From the NCBI GenBank assembly GCA_016935665.1, contig JAFGQN010000051.1, forward strand, positions 1 to 64,000: a stretch of 64,000 nt of DNA, read 5' to 3'. A model generated the notes under the pieces. The model did not search any database. It was not told where the DNA came from and saw only the letters and a program-made list of their open reading frames with translations. The position numbers and the translations under genes were made by a program. Shown piece by piece: positions 27,859 through 38,382 of the stretch (its first letter is position 1; each line of letters opens with the position of its first letter). The DNA comes from Deltaproteobacteria bacterium (GTDB taxonomy: Bacteria; Myxococcota_A; Polyangia; JAAYKL01).

Positions 27859-28605
27859 TCACTTAATGAAGTATTCACCGTTGGACGGTATCAGAGTATA
27901 TCTGGGGGGTTTGAGCATTGTAATCTTTTTCACGGCGATGTTGTTCTCAATCAGATCGATGGCTTTTTCTATGTTACTGTAGTCGATTTTTTTTGCAACT
28001 GGCGCCAACTCATAGTTCCACCATTTGAGTTTAAGAAGTTTGGCAATGATGTCGTCTGGAAACCGAAGCCGTATGGTCTTCGCAGGGATTCCCCCCACGA
28101 TGGTATACGGTGGCACATCTTTGGTAACCACAGCGCGAGACGCAACTACTGCGCCATCACCAATGGTGACACCTCGTGAGACCGTCACTCCATGGCCTAT
28201 CCATACATCGTTTCCAATTCGGATACGCCCTTTGGGCTGACTGAAAACCCTTGTACCCACTATTGAATCGAATGCTTTTAGTCCCAAAAAGCTTTTGTTG
28301 CCGCCATATTGAAATGGATGGGTGCTGAGCCAGTCTGTTGGATGCTCTCCACCACCAATATACGCTTCGGGGGCGATGCCACAAAACCTGCCAATATCTA
28401 CCAGCGAGAGGTACCCTCGCCCCCGGAGATAACTGAGATATCCGATGGAGCATTTGCCATGAATGACAGGTGCAGAAATGGATATGGGCGATTCGAATGT
28501 AAACTCATCCGAAAAGGCCTGGAGATGACGGTACTTAACCTGAAGACCGAATTCTTCCAGTTCCGCAAGTGTTGATATCTTTCTTCTTTTAAACATTCCG
28601 AACAT
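27859..28605 (-). CDS. Hexapeptide-repeat acetyltransferase (CatB-like)
   Basis: A 248-aa left-handed beta-helix acyltransferase. Hexapeptide rungs run through [19 protein letters not shown] and [13 protein letters not shown], followed by the CatB-family closing motif [15 protein letters not shown] and the downstream WWNYEL. The catalytic His is in the [12 protein letters not shown] region. Such enzymes acetylate sugars of surface glycans or antibiotics. The neighbouring family 61 glycosyltransferase favours a glycan role. The first ATG was kept; an ATG three codons later is possible, and neither has a good ribosome site. Confidence 0.8.
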   Translation of the reverse strand: MFGMFKRRKISTLAELEEFGLQVKYRHLQAFSDEFTFESPISISAPVIHGKCSIGYLSYLRGRGYLSLVDIGRFCGIAPEAYIGGGEHPTDWLSTHPFQYGGNKSFLGLKAFDSIVGTRVFSQPKGRIRIGNDVWIGHGVTVSRGVTIGDGAVVASRAVVTKDVPPYTIVGGIPAKTIRLRFPDDIIAKLLKLKWWNYELAPVAKKIDYSNIEKAIDLIENNIAVKKITMLKPPRYTLIPSNGEYFIK

Positions 28606-28780
28606 TTGACGGAATTAAGCATTTTGTTTGTCTGTGGTCAACTGCTAAAAGGACCATCTAAAGCAATTGTAAACCAGTGAATCCAGAGCAATATGGAAAA
28701 CCAATTAAGTCAGAGAGATACACGGAGACATACCTCTCAACGGCAGTGAAATTTTCAGGTGATGGCAAAGTGGCGGTGGT

Positions 28781-30400
28781 TCAGAGCGCTGATTCCATGG
28801 CCGCCTGATGGGCTTCGATGAGTCGCTGCAGAGAATCTTTCAGGTTTTTCATGTCGAACGGTTTTTGAATGAAGGCATCGGCGCCCTGGGTTAAAAGTTG
28901 TTCGGCTTTTTCTTCCTTGCTGTAGCCGGAGGACAACAGCACCGGTACGTCAGAAGATATTTCACGCAGTCGAAGGAAGGTTTCTTCACCATCCATTACG
29001 GGCATCATCATGTCGAGAATGACAACAGACAGTTTTTCCTTGTGTTCGGAAAATACGCGAATGCCTTCCAGACCGTCTGACGCCAAAAGGACGCGGTATC
29101 CCATTTTTTCAAGAATGCGCTTACCCGCCATGCGAATCATTTCTTCATCATCCACCAACAGTACAGTTGGCGTGGGCGTGTTGGATGGATTTTTTCGTTC
29201 AATGGATACACTTGTTTCCTGCGATATATATTTGGAAAGGGGCAGCAGCAGCGAAACAGAGGTGCCCACACCTGGTGTACTTTCCAAAATCACTGCGCCA
29301 CCGTGGTTTTTCACTGTGCCATACACCATGGGCAGTCCAAGGCCGGAGCCTTCCCCAAGTGGTTTGGTGGTGAAAAACGGTTCAAACGCCATATTGATGA
29401 CTTCGGGCTCCATTCCCCGCCCGGTATCGGTGACAACTATTTTTACGTAGTCTCCTTCTTCCAGTTCTGCCAACTCGCCATCAATCATATGCCCGTCCGA
29501 AATGGTCATTTTTCCCACGTGAATACCCAGATGACCGCTATCCCCCATGGAATCCACAGCATTGATACAAATGTTCATCAGTGCGTGATGCAACTGGGTG
29601 GGATCGCCGTACACTTCGAATTCTCTGTCCCCCATCTTTTGTGTAATGGCAATTTTTTTGGGAATCGAATGAGACAGAAGATCAATGGCATCGTTGACGA
29701 TATTGGCAATGGAAAAGTTTTCACGGCGGTACTTCCCGCGCCTGGCAAAACCCAGAAGATTCAGCATCAGATTCTTCCCTTTTCGACAGGCTTTTAAAAT
29801 CTGTTCCAGATCTTCCAATGCGGGACTGTCCGGATCTGTTTCAGCGTGCAACACCGATGCGAAACCCATGATGGCGCCCAGAGTGTTGTTCATATCGTGA
29901 GCGACGCCACCGGCCAGACGACCCAGCGCCTCCATTTTGTGTGATTGTCGTAACTGCTGTTCTACAACCTTGTTCTTTTTCTTTCCTTCTATATCACTGA
30001 GAAAGCCGGCTATCGCAGGGGAGCCATTCCAGGTCGTACAGACGAAATTGGCATTGAACCAGCGATGCGGTGCATCTTTGGGGCTCAGTTGAATATCGAG
30101 CATCAGATTTTCACCGTTGTCGAGAGAGCAGGAAGTCAACCAGCATTGCAATTGCTCCAGACATCTGGCTTCAAACACATCGTCGATGGTCGCGCTGACA
30201 AAAGACGAATGCGAGGTGTTGAACAAACAGGCCAGCGCTGTATTGACAAACTGAACCTTCCCTGACGTTAAGACGATAATGGGGGTTCGATTGCATTCCA
30301 ACAGTGGAATGTCTTTCACGCCAAGGTGCAGCTGTTCTGCGGCTTCTTCCAGACGGCTAACTCCGGAATCCTGTAATGCGTACTCATTGTTCCCTATCAA
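28781..30400 (-). CDS. Hybrid histidine kinase, PAS-HisKA-HATPase-REC
   Basis: A 539-aa cytoplasmic sensor kinase. A PAS-like domain (about 35-140) precedes the dimerisation helix with phospho-accepting His168 (GGVAHDMNN), the ATP-binding boxes NICINAVDS, DTGRGMEPE and GEGSGLGLPMV, and a C-terminal receiver with Asp463 (ILDMMMPVMDG) and Lys in QKPF. No membrane segment is seen, so the signal is probably intracellular. The start is TTG with AAAAGGGG seven bases upstream. It is divergent from the SLC13-type transporter, which could be a target. No output domain or separate partner regulator is adjacent. Confidence 0.93.
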   Translation of the reverse strand: MIGNNEYALQDSGVSRLEEAAEQLHLGVKDIPLLECNRTPIIVLTSGKVQFVNTALACLFNTSHSSFVSATIDDVFEARCLEQLQCWLTSCSLDNGENLMLDIQLSPKDAPHRWFNANFVCTTWNGSPAIAGFLSDIEGKKKNKVVEQQLRQSHKMEALGRLAGGVAHDMNNTLGAIMGFASVLHAETDPDSPALEDLEQILKACRKGKNLMLNLLGFARRGKYRRENFSIANIVNDAIDLLSHSIPKKIAITQKMGDREFEVYGDPTQLHHALMNICINAVDSMGDSGHLGIHVGKMTISDGHMIDGELAELEEGDYVKIVVTDTGRGMEPEVINMAFEPFFTTKPLGEGSGLGLPMVYGTVKNHGGAVILESTPGVGTSVSLLLPLSKYISQETSVSIERKNPSNTPTPTVLLVDDEEMIRMAGKRILEKMGYRVLLASDGLEGIRVFSEHKEKLSVVILDMMMPVMDGEETFLRLREISSDVPVLLSSGYSKEEKAEQLLTQGADAFIQKPFDMKNLKDSLQRLIEAHQAAMESAL

Positions 30401-30533
30401 AATATGACCCCTTTTGAGCTTTGTTATTATCTGGCGATGTTCTATATATCTTCAAACATCAGGCTTGCAAGGCATGCGCAGTCTACGCAACAAATTAATT
30501 TGAGTAAATTTTTTATATGGGAAATAAATGCTT

Positions 30534-30542
30534 GTGGATAAA
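30534..30542 (-). promoter_or_regulatory. Single perfect DnaA-box sequence
   Basis: The - strand reads TTATCCACA, the consensus DnaA box, in the AT-rich divergent region between the hybrid kinase and the transporter. No cluster of boxes, dnaA/dnaN or other origin gene is nearby, so it is not evidence for an origin. It could bind DnaA as a regulator or be chance. Confidence 0.3.
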
Positions 30543-30600
30543 CTGTGAACAACATGTGTTTTTGTGTTTATAGTGGATTTATTTAAATTGGATTGGAAAC

Positions 30601-32415
30601 ATGACTACAATTGAAGTTGTAACGTTGACCTGGCAGGGATGGTTGGCGTTGTTCGTGGTGCTGGCCACAGTGGTGATTCTGATTCAGGAGTGGCTCTCTC
30701 CGGAAGTGGCATTATCCAGTGCGTTTGGACTATTGCTGGCAAGTGGTGTCATCGATGTCAACAGTGCGATGGATGGCTTTGCCAATCACGGCGTACTCAC
30801 CATCGCCGCGTTGTTTATCGTGGCGCAGGCAGTCTCCGAAAGCGGTGGCCTTACCACCGGGGCCATTCAGGTCATGGGAAAATCGTCGTCGCTGATTCGC
30901 GTGTATGCGCGCATGGTGTTTCCAGTCACCGCTATTTCTGCATTCCTGAACAATACACCGGTCGTGGCCATTTTTGTACCGGTGGTGCGCGCCTGGGCGG
31001 AAAGGTTCAATGTATCGCCGTCCAAGCTGCTGATTCCGCTTTCCTATGCATCCATTCTGGGGGGAATGTGCACGCTGATAGGCACATCCACCAACCTGGT
31101 TGTCAGCGGCATGATGAAAGATCATGGCGCCGAACCCATTGGTATGTTCGAAATTACCTGGATTGGCTTGCCCGCGGCGGTGGTGGGAATTGTCTTTTTA
31201 GTTTTTGTTGCCCACAGACTCCTGCCCAATCGCGAAGATTTGACAATGCGCATGGCCGGCGAAGCCAGAGAGTATTTGGTGGAAATGGTCATTCAAAGTA
31301 ATTGCGGCCTTATTGGTCAGACTGTGGAGGAGGGTGGTCTGCGTGGATTGCAGGGACTGTATCTGGTGAGTGTTGAAAGGGATGAAAAGGTATTTGGTCC
31401 GGTGGCACCGGACTTCGCTTTGCGGGAAAAGGACAAGCTGAGATTTACCGGTCTTGTGTCCACCATCGTGGATTTGCAGCAGATAAAGGGACTGGTGCCG
31501 GCAGAAGAAGCCGAACTCCAGCAATCGTCAAAGCGCGACCCGCGTGAGATTCGACTTTTCGAAGTGGTTGTGGCCACAGGTTCACCGCTGGTGGGACAGG
31601 GAATTCGACAGGCGGGATTCCGATACCGTTACGATGCGGCCATCATTGCCGTGCATCGTTCCGGGCAGCGTATCGTTTCAAAGATTGGCGATATTATTTT
31701 AAAAGCCGGTGACACGCTGATGCTGGAAGCACCACAGGATTTTGCACAGCGCTGGTACAACTCTACGCACTTTTATCTGGTATCCCAAATCGGAGATATG
31801 GGCCGGGTGCGACACGAACAGGCGGGGCGCGTGTTTCTGACAATTGCGGCAATGATTCTGATGCCAGCGTTTAATATTTTGCCCATGGTGATTTCGGCGT
31901 TTTGTGCGGCGGTGTTCCTGGTGGTGACAAGATCCATTTCCGTTGCATCGGCCGCGCGTTCCATAAATCTGCCCATTTTGGTGGTCATTGCGTGTGCATT
32001 GGGAATTGGCAAGGCGATAGAGAGTACTGGTCTTGCGCATATTGCAGCGGCTTTTCTTGTCAATGCAGTGCAGGACTGGGGCGTCGTTGCGCCGCTGCTG
32101 GCCGTCATGGTGCTCACCAATGTGTTTACGGAACTGGTCACCAACAAGGCATCTGCCGCCATGTTCTTTCCGGTGGCCATCGCCACGGCCAGCGAAATGG
32201 GATACGGGATGGAATCGCCCCAGATGCGCGCATTTCAAATGTGTATCGCGCTATCGGCGGCGGCGTCATTCGCCACACCCCTTGGGTACCAGACCAACCT
32301 GATTGTTTATGGCCCGGGTGGGTATCGGTATACCGACTTTCTTAAAGTGGGCATTCCCATGAATCTGCTGACTGTGGTAACGGGGGCCGTCGCGGCGTGG
32401 TACTTTTTCTTTTGA
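30601..32415 (+). CDS. SLC13-type transporter with TrkA-C domains
   Basis: A 604-aa inner-membrane ion-coupled anion transporter of the DASS/SLC13 (divalent anion:Na+) group. Two blocks of helices (about 12-210 and 400-604) each carry the family's clamshell motif (FLNNTPVVAIF and TELVTNKASAAMFF; GTSTNLVV). Two cytosolic TrkA-C (RCK-C) domains lie between them (about 215-395; RYRYDAAIIAVHRSGQ). This domain order is shared with putative sulfate transporters, but the substrate could also be a dicarboxylate. TTGGA precedes the ATG. Confidence 0.9.
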   Translation: MTTIEVVTLTWQGWLALFVVLATVVILIQEWLSPEVALSSAFGLLLASGVIDVNSAMDGFANHGVLTIAALFIVAQAVSESGGLTTGAIQVMGKSSSLIRVYARMVFPVTAISAFLNNTPVVAIFVPVVRAWAERFNVSPSKLLIPLSYASILGGMCTLIGTSTNLVVSGMMKDHGAEPIGMFEITWIGLPAAVVGIVFLVFVAHRLLPNREDLTMRMAGEAREYLVEMVIQSNCGLIGQTVEEGGLRGLQGLYLVSVERDEKVFGPVAPDFALREKDKLRFTGLVSTIVDLQQIKGLVPAEEAELQQSSKRDPREIRLFEVVVATGSPLVGQGIRQAGFRYRYDAAIIAVHRSGQRIVSKIGDIILKAGDTLMLEAPQDFAQRWYNSTHFYLVSQIGDMGRVRHEQAGRVFLTIAAMILMPAFNILPMVISAFCAAVFLVVTRSISVASAARSINLPILVVIACALGIGKAIESTGLAHIAAAFLVNAVQDWGVVAPLLAVMVLTNVFTELVTNKASAAMFFPVAIATASEMGYGMESPQMRAFQMCIALSAAASFATPLGYQTNLIVYGPGGYRYTDFLKVGIPMNLLTVVTGAVAAWYFFF

Positions 32416-32514
32416 CAGCACAGCTCACCTCAAATGTGAACAGAAAAAAAAATTTTGCGGAACTTCTTTTCAAGGTGCATGTCTGTACCGGGTGAGCGTC
32501 GACACGTAACGCGT

Positions 32515-32528
32515 AAGCCGGCCGGCTT
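32515..32528. promoter_or_regulatory. 14-bp perfect palindrome, possible operator
   Basis: AAGCCGGCCGGCTT is a perfect inverted repeat about 100 bases upstream of the AgmX/PglI-domain gene. It might be a dimer-binding site for a regulator. No other copy was noticed. Confidence 0.3.
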
Positions 32529-32629
32529 GAATGACCAATGACAACACCGCAAAAAAGTTTTCGGGGACTCCCGTTGCAGAGCTGCGTGTGGTGACTGCAA
32601 CCCTTTTTCGCAAACAAACAGGAGGCAAT

Positions 32630-34084
32630 ATGAGCCAATGGAATTGGCGCAGGGCTCTGGGTGCGCCTAAAACAGCAGAGCAACAGACAGAGACACAGTG
32701 CATTGAAGCCGCAGTTTATTGGAATGGGACATGCGTTCGGCAGGACCAGTACGACATCGTGCAGGACAAACCATTTCAGTATCAAGTCGGTGAAACGCCG
32801 CAATGCCAGGTGATGGTGGCCAGTGAGTTCATTCAATGCAGTGAATTTGTTCTTTTGGAAACGATGAAGGACGAGGTGACCGTGCATATTCCCGCGTTTT
32901 GCCAGGGGACGGTGCAACAGGGCGATGTTTCAGATCGATTTAAGGAATGCGATCATTTACGTACTCACAATCTGGCGCTGCATGGCCGTTTGGTATGTGA
33001 CATCGGCCCGTGGACGTTTATTTTCTGTCGCATCCTCAAAGAGGACGTGGTCGTTGGCGGTGCCGGATTTTCTTTGATCCCCAATCGCTGGACATATATC
33101 TCCGTGGCGTTTCACGCCGTTTTCTTTTTACTTATCGGAATGGTGCCACCGCAAGCCTCCGGAATGAACTTTGATGACCAGATGCAAACGAATCCCATGA
33201 TGAAGTATATGATCGATGCCACAGAGCAGCCCGCGGTGGAAGATGTGAATATAGAACCCGAAGCGGTCGCCGAAGGAAATTCCGGAAAAGCTCAGGCGGG
33301 ATCGTCTGGAAAGGCGGGCGACAGAACAGCACCAAAGAACGGTGGACGCATGGCTGTGAAAGGACTCGTAGATACGAAGCGACCGACAATTGGCAGAGAG
33401 GAACTAAAAAAGATGGCGAGTCAATCGGGGATTCTCTCGATGTTGAACACCCCCACCATCACTTCGCCGTTTGGAGAAGGCGCCACTATCGGGCGTGACC
33501 CGGAGAACGTACTTGGGGATTTGATTGGCAATCAAATTGGAATGTCATTTGGCGTGGGCGGTATGGGACCGGATGGGGCGGGGCGTGGTGGCGGTGGAAA
33601 TGGGGAAGGGACTTTGGGCGTGGGAAATATTGGCACCGACAGCTTTGGTCACAATCGATTTGGAAACTGTGTGGGGGCATTGTGCGGTGGTGGACACGCA
33701 GGACTGAAAGGCGCAAAGGACATTGGCGGCGGTCGTCCAATCACGTCCAGGATAATCACAAATCCTGGGGACGGAGATGTGCTGGGGTCGCTTTCCAAAG
33801 ACGTGATTCGCAGATATATTCGCCAGAGAATTTCACAGATAAAGTTTTGCTACGAAAGAGAGCTCATCGCCAACGAAGGGCTGTCTGGCCGTATATCTAT
33901 CATGTTTATGATAAGCGGCAATGGTTCGGTCATCAAATCCGCAGTGAAGGAAAGCACCATTGCCAATGCCAATGTGGAAAGCTGCATTGCCAACGTGGTG
34001 CGTCGAATCACCTTCCCCAGCCCTCCCGATAAAGGTACAGTTGTGGTGACTTATCCGTTCAATCTGATTCAATCCGGCAAATAA
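32630..34084 (+). CDS. AgmX/PglI C-terminal domain protein
   Basis: A 484-aa protein with one membrane helix (about 153-172), a low-complexity linker with Gly-rich runs (MGPDGAGRGGGGNGEG) and a C-terminal AgmX/PglI domain (about 385-484: RRYIRQRISQIKFCYER through TVVVTYPF). This domain is found in Myxococcota gliding and envelope proteins and resembles a TonB C-terminal fold. The N-terminal 150 residues are a Cys-containing cytosolic part with no recognised family. The start was moved to the ATG eight bases after a perfect AGGAGG; earlier in-frame codons lack such a site. It may act as an energy-transducing or linking protein in the periplasm. Confidence 0.82.
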   Translation: MSQWNWRRALGAPKTAEQQTETQCIEAAVYWNGTCVRQDQYDIVQDKPFQYQVGETPQCQVMVASEFIQCSEFVLLETMKDEVTVHIPAFCQGTVQQGDVSDRFKECDHLRTHNLALHGRLVCDIGPWTFIFCRILKEDVVVGGAGFSLIPNRWTYISVAFHAVFFLLIGMVPPQASGMNFDDQMQTNPMMKYMIDATEQPAVEDVNIEPEAVAEGNSGKAQAGSSGKAGDRTAPKNGGRMAVKGLVDTKRPTIGREELKKMASQSGILSMLNTPTITSPFGEGATIGRDPENVLGDLIGNQIGMSFGVGGMGPDGAGRGGGGNGEGTLGVGNIGTDSFGHNRFGNCVGALCGGGHAGLKGAKDIGGGRPITSRIITNPGDGDVLGSLSKDVIRRYIRQRISQIKFCYERELIANEGLSGRISIMFMISGNGSVIKSAVKESTIANANVESCIANVVRRITFPSPPDKGTVVVTYPFNLIQSGK

Positions 34085-34288
34085 TCCAACACCTCGGTGG
34101 GGCTATAAATACCCATCGGTCACTTTATACTCGTCGTTGCCATGTTTTTCCTCAAACGAAATGAATTATTGCCTGACGATTTGCGCATGGCTCGCTTTGG
34201 TGACATTTTTTCATCATTGGAACAAATAGAGTTGTTGATGACACAACGTAAATCACATTTCAGACATGTTCGCTGAGCGCAGTAAGTA

Positions 34289-36430
34289 ATGAAGGAATTT
34301 TTTTTCAAGTTTTGGGCTGCACCTGTTTTCCCCAATAATGAGGATAAAACCCGGAGTGCCGCAATTTTGCAGGTGCTTTTTATTCACTGGCTCATCGGTG
34401 CGATTTTTATAATGGCGATTTCTGCAACTCTGGAACGAACGGATTCGGCGATTCTCGTAATGGGGTTGAACATTCTGGCAATGCTGGCGTTGCAAATTCC
34501 TCTGCGCAAAGGATACGTCGACCAGACGAGTGTATTGTACCTGTTGCTGATATGGTCTGCAGGAACCTTTGTGGTTTTTGCCGGCAGCGGTATCCGCAGT
34601 GCGTGGCTTGGCATTTATATAACCACCGCAGTGACCTCTGCGGTACTGCTGAGTTTTCGGTGGGCGATTGTTTTTTCAGTTATGAGTGTTGTGGTGATAT
34701 TCGTGGTGGTTTGGCTGGAGCAGAGCGGATATGTATTTCCCCGGTTTTTCCATTCGGTACCGCTTGGACGGGGAGTGTTTTTTTCTATCCAGATGTATCT
34801 GGCGCTCGTTCCGGTGTATTTGATGGTGAAATACCTGAAAAAAACCCTTGTCATCGCCAATGAGGAAAATGTTCGGCGTGTTCGAATTCAGGAGGCGCTG
34901 AGTCAGAGTGAATTGAAGTTCAGAAACATTTCGGAACACATTCCAGGGCTGGTATTTCAGTATAATGTGCCCAAAGAAGGCGCACCGTATTTTCAGTATT
35001 TGAGCGCGAAAGGATTGTCTCTTTTTCAATTTGAACTGGATCTGGCCAATCAACCTGATCGGCTGGCGGAAATTATAGTGCCGGAGCATCGGCAGCGATT
35101 CGAACAATCGTTGCGTAAGGCGATTGAGGGTCAGGCCAACTGGGAGTTTGAAGGACGATATTTATCAGGTCGCAATCGCATCGGCTGGCTTCATGGTCGG
35201 GCGACACCGGTGATTGCAGTGGATGGATTGCACTATTTTGGCGTGCTGATGGAGACTACCGAACAGTATGAGATGAATGAGCGCATGTTGCAGAGTCAGA
35301 AAATGGAAGCGTTGGGTTCGCTGGCGGGCGGTGTGGCACATGATTTCAATAACCTTCTCACACCCATTTATATTTATTCAGATATGTTGTGTGCGGAGTT
35401 CGATAAAGATACCGATGTAGGCGCCCAGGTGCACGAAATCAGAAAGGCGTCTGAGCGCGCTGCCGTGTTGACGCGGCGGATTCTGGCGTTTTCCAGACGC
35501 AAGGTATCGGATATGGCGCCTCACGATCTGAATGATGTGGTTCTGGATGTTAAACGGATGCTGGAAAGGCTTATCGGTGAAACTGTGGAGATGGCCACGC
35601 TCACTGCACGAAAGCCCATCCATGTGGTGTGTGATCAGGGGCAGATTGAGCAGATTCTGATGAATCTGGTGGTGAACGCCAGGGACTCCATGCCCAGTGG
35701 GGGGCGCATCATTCTGGATGTCAGTGCCAGACGTCTCGATGAAGGCAGTTCGGTGTTCCAGGGAACTACCGCCCGTCCGGGACCATACGCCGTGTTGACT
35801 ATTGCCGATAATGGCTGCGGCATGGGCGAGGAAACAAAAAAACAGATCTTCGAGCCATTTTTTACCACCAAGGAAGAGGGCAAAGGCACGGGGCTGGGGC
35901 TTGCCACAGTGAAGGATATTGTTCTGCATCACAAAGGATATATTGACGTTCACTCATCCCCCGGGACGGGTACCACGTTTTACATTTATCTGCCCATTGC
36001 CGTCAGCACCAGCATTGTCCCAAGACTTACCTCAATATCGGATATGACTATCCAGATGAATGCGAGTATTTTGCTGGTGGAGGATGATGAACAGCTGCGT
36101 CATCTTCTAACAAAACTGCTGCCGTCATTTGGACTTGCCGTGGAGGCTGTGGCAAATCCCCGGGATGCCATTGATATTCTGGCATCGGGGAAGACGGATT
36201 TTGATTTGCTTTTAACAGATGTCGTTATGCCGGGGATGAACGGGGTGCAGTTGTTTCGCGAAATGCAGGATTGGGTGCCGGACATCAAGGTCCTGTACAT
36301 GTCGGGGTACACCGGTGATGCCTTTGAAAAAAACAACATCTCCATGGAAGGATTGCCCCTCATCTACAAACCATTCACCGCCAGCGAACTTAATGCCATG
36401 CTCAACCAGGTGCTTGAAAAAATTCATTGA
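34289..36430 (+). CDS. Membrane hybrid histidine kinase with PAS and REC
   Basis: A 713-aa sensor kinase. About six helices span residues 25-185, then a PAS domain (about 205-325), the HisKA helix with His351 ([11 protein letters not shown]), the HATPase boxes [20 protein letters not shown] and [11 protein letters not shown], and a C-terminal receiver with Asp644 ([13 protein letters not shown]). The membrane part lacks a large extracytoplasmic loop, so it may sense the membrane or a lipophilic signal. In the 204-base upstream gap a 44-codon ORF (34142-34276) without a ribosome site is seen but not called. Confidence 0.93.
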   Translation: MKEFFFKFWAAPVFPNNEDKTRSAAILQVLFIHWLIGAIFIMAISATLERTDSAILVMGLNILAMLALQIPLRKGYVDQTSVLYLLLIWSAGTFVVFAGSGIRSAWLGIYITTAVTSAVLLSFRWAIVFSVMSVVVIFVVVWLEQSGYVFPRFFHSVPLGRGVFFSIQMYLALVPVYLMVKYLKKTLVIANEENVRRVRIQEALSQSELKFRNISEHIPGLVFQYNVPKEGAPYFQYLSAKGLSLFQFELDLANQPDRLAEIIVPEHRQRFEQSLRKAIEGQANWEFEGRYLSGRNRIGWLHGRATPVIAVDGLHYFGVLMETTEQYEMNERMLQSQKMEALGSLAGGVAHDFNNLLTPIYIYSDMLCAEFDKDTDVGAQVHEIRKASERAAVLTRRILAFSRRKVSDMAPHDLNDVVLDVKRMLERLIGETVEMATLTARKPIHVVCDQGQIEQILMNLVVNARDSMPSGGRIILDVSARRLDEGSSVFQGTTARPGPYAVLTIADNGCGMGEETKKQIFEPFFTTKEEGKGTGLGLATVKDIVLHHKGYIDVHSSPGTGTTFYIYLPIAVSTSIVPRLTSISDMTIQMNASILLVEDDEQLRHLLTKLLPSFGLAVEAVANPRDAIDILASGKTDFDLLLTDVVMPGMNGVQLFREMQDWVPDIKVLYMSGYTGDAFEKNNISMEGLPLIYKPFTASELNAMLNQVLEKIH

Positions 36431-36460
36431 GCATTGCTTTCCGTTACGTGGGAGGGATTA

Positions 36461-37681
36461 CTAACCAAATCGCAATATGCGTTGAATGACCAGAGTGCCC
36501 ACGGCGTCGCCCCAGACGTTAACGGTGGTGCGGCATCGGTCGAGGAACCAGTCCACAGCCAGGATCATGCCAATTCCTTCCACAGGCAGTCCTGCGGTTT
36601 GCAGCACCATTACCATAGTGACCAGTCCTGCCTGGGGAATTCCCGCCGCGCCAATGGCGGCCAGGGTGGCCGTCAGTACAATGACCAGCTGAGTGGGAAA
36701 GCTCAGTTCGATACCGTAGCATTGCGCCACAAACACGGCGGCCACGGCTTCGTACAGAGCAGTGCCATCCATATTGACAGTGGCCCCCAGCGGCAGCACA
36801 AAGCTGCTGACGCGCTGATCCACGCCCAGATTCTCCTGAACCGATTTCATGGTGACCGGCAACGTGGCGCTGGAGCTTCCGGTGGAAAACGACAGCAGCA
36901 GTGGCTCCGCCAGCAATGCCATCACACGAATGGGCGTTTTTCCACTGCCGAAAAAGGCCAGAGTGCCCAGAATCAGAATGCTGTGGACGGCCAACCCAGC
37001 CAGCACAGTAACCACATACCAGCCGGTGGCGGACAATTCCCTGCCAAAGGCATCAAATCCCCCGGCCGCGCCGATACGGGTGGCCACCAGCGCAAATACG
37101 CCAACCGGTGCGGCTGCGATGATGATGCGCACCATGGTCATGCTCACCAGAAAAACACCGTCCACCGCTTCCCGCAATACTTTCACGCGGTCTCCCAGTG
37201 TGGACATGACGACGCCGAAAAAGAGGGCGAAAAAAATCAGTGGCAGAATATCGCCATTGGCCATGGCGGAAAACAGGTTGGATGGAATCATGCCGCGCAC
37301 TACATCCAGAAACGAATAATCGCCCACGGACGGCGCACTGGCGGCGCCGGCATCCACTCCAGCCCCTGGTTGAATCACGTTTACGGCGACAATGCCAATC
37401 GTCACCGCCAACACAGTGGTGGTTATGTAATATCCTGCTGTTACTGCGCCCAGTTTTCCCAGTTTGCGAATATCGCCCATCGAGGTGACGCCGTTGATGA
37501 TGCTTGAGACGATGAGTGGCACAATCATCATTTTCAGGGCGTTTAAAAAGAGATCCCCCAACAGTGCGATAATCGCAATTTCGGTTTGTGAAAAACCACC
37601 CACCAGCGCCCCGAGCACCATGCCTACCATAATCAGAGTGAGCAGTAGCGTGTGTTTGCCGGCAGCAGTAGAATCAGACAT
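36461..37681 (-). CDS. Dicarboxylate/glutamate:cation symporter
   Basis: A 406-aa inner-membrane transporter of the DAACS (GltP/GltT/DctA) family. The serine-rich hairpin signature is FSTGSSSATLPVT, the Na+/substrate motif is GATVNMDGTALYE, and the C-terminal RTTVNVWGDAVG supplies the substrate-binding Arg/Asp. It imports glutamate, aspartate or C4 acids with Na+ or H+. It lies three bases before (downstream of) the PLP-homeostasis gene on the same strand, so it is probably the third gene of a maf, yggS, symporter unit. Confidence 0.93.
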   Translation of the reverse strand: MSDSTAAGKHTLLLTLIMVGMVLGALVGGFSQTEIAIIALLGDLFLNALKMMIVPLIVSSIINGVTSMGDIRKLGKLGAVTAGYYITTTVLAVTIGIVAVNVIQPGAGVDAGAASAPSVGDYSFLDVVRGMIPSNLFSAMANGDILPLIFFALFFGVVMSTLGDRVKVLREAVDGVFLVSMTMVRIIIAAAPVGVFALVATRIGAAGGFDAFGRELSATGWYVVTVLAGLAVHSILILGTLAFFGSGKTPIRVMALLAEPLLLSFSTGSSSATLPVTMKSVQENLGVDQRVSSFVLPLGATVNMDGTALYEAVAAVFVAQCYGIELSFPTQLVIVLTATLAAIGAAGIPQAGLVTMVMVLQTAGLPVEGIGMILAVDWFLDRCRTTVNVWGDAVGTLVIQRILRFG

Positions 37682-37683
37682 AT

Positions 37684-38382
37684 TTATTCCTCTGGTTTGG
37701 GCGGACGGTCACCGAAGATGGCGGTGCCCACCCGGACCATGGTGGCGCCTTCAGCAATGGCTTCCTGAAAATCGTGACTCATGCCCATGGATAAATGGGG
37801 CAATTCATTTTGCCCCCCCATGGAATCGCGAAGCTCTCTGAGCGCACTGAAATAAAGGCGGGTTTCGTTTGCCTCCAGGTGAAACGGGGGGATGGTCATC
37901 AGGCCTGTTAGCCGTATTCCGGGCAGTTGTCGTATCTGCCTGGCAATGGCGGGCGCGTCTGTTTTGGCACATCCCGACTTTTGTTCTTCCTCGCCCACAT
38001 TCACCTGTAAAAAAACATCCACTGTCCGCTGTGCCTGTCTGGCCCGCGCGGAAAACTCCTGTGCAATGCGAACGCTGTCAATGCATTCCATGACCGCCGC
38101 GGTGGGAGCAACATATTTCACTTTGTTGCGTTGCAGGTTGCCAATGAAATGCCAGCAGATGTCTTTCAGATGCGAAAGCGCCAAAGCCTTGTCGCGCAAC
38201 TCCTGTGCGTAGTTTTCGCCAAAATGACGCTGCCCGGCGTCATAGGCCTCCAAAATGGACTCGATGGGCTGACGCTTGGATACGGCCACCAGGGTGATGC
38301 TTTGGGGGTCGCGATGAGACCGGATGGCGGCATCGTGAATCATGGATTGAATCTGCATCAGGTGTTTGGAAACAGTGCTCAT
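37684..38382 (-). CDS. yggS: PLP-binding homeostasis protein (YggS family)
   Basis: A 232-aa TIM-barrel protein that binds pyridoxal phosphate and balances vitamin B6 and amino-acid pools; no catalysis is known. The PLP lysine is Lys36 (VAVSKRQP), with the conserved RHFGENYAQEL and HFIGNLQRNK, and the phosphate site SMGMSHDF. Its start overlaps the end of maf by four bases (ATGA). Confidence 0.95.
   Translation of the reverse strand: MSTVSKHLMQIQSMIHDAAIRSHRDPQSITLVAVSKRQPIESILEAYDAGQRHFGENYAQELRDKALALSHLKDICWHFIGNLQRNKVKYVAPTAAVMECIDSVRIAQEFSARARQAQRTVDVFLQVNVGEEEQKSGCAKTDAPAIARQIRQLPGIRLTGLMTIPPFHLEANETRLYFSALRELRDSMGGQNELPHLSMGMSHDFQEAIAEGATMVRVGTAIFGDRPPKPEE

Noticed and set aside
30480-30600. 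Possible replication origin at the DnaA box
   Set aside because: Only one box, and no dnaA, dnaN, gidA or further clustered boxes nearby.
34142-34276. 44-codon ORF upstream of the membrane hybrid kinase
   Set aside because: Protein-like in part but without ribosome site or recognisable motif; could be chance.
36434-37507. 357-codon + strand ORF opposite the symporter
   Set aside because: His/Gln-rich shadow of a conserved membrane transporter; no independent support.
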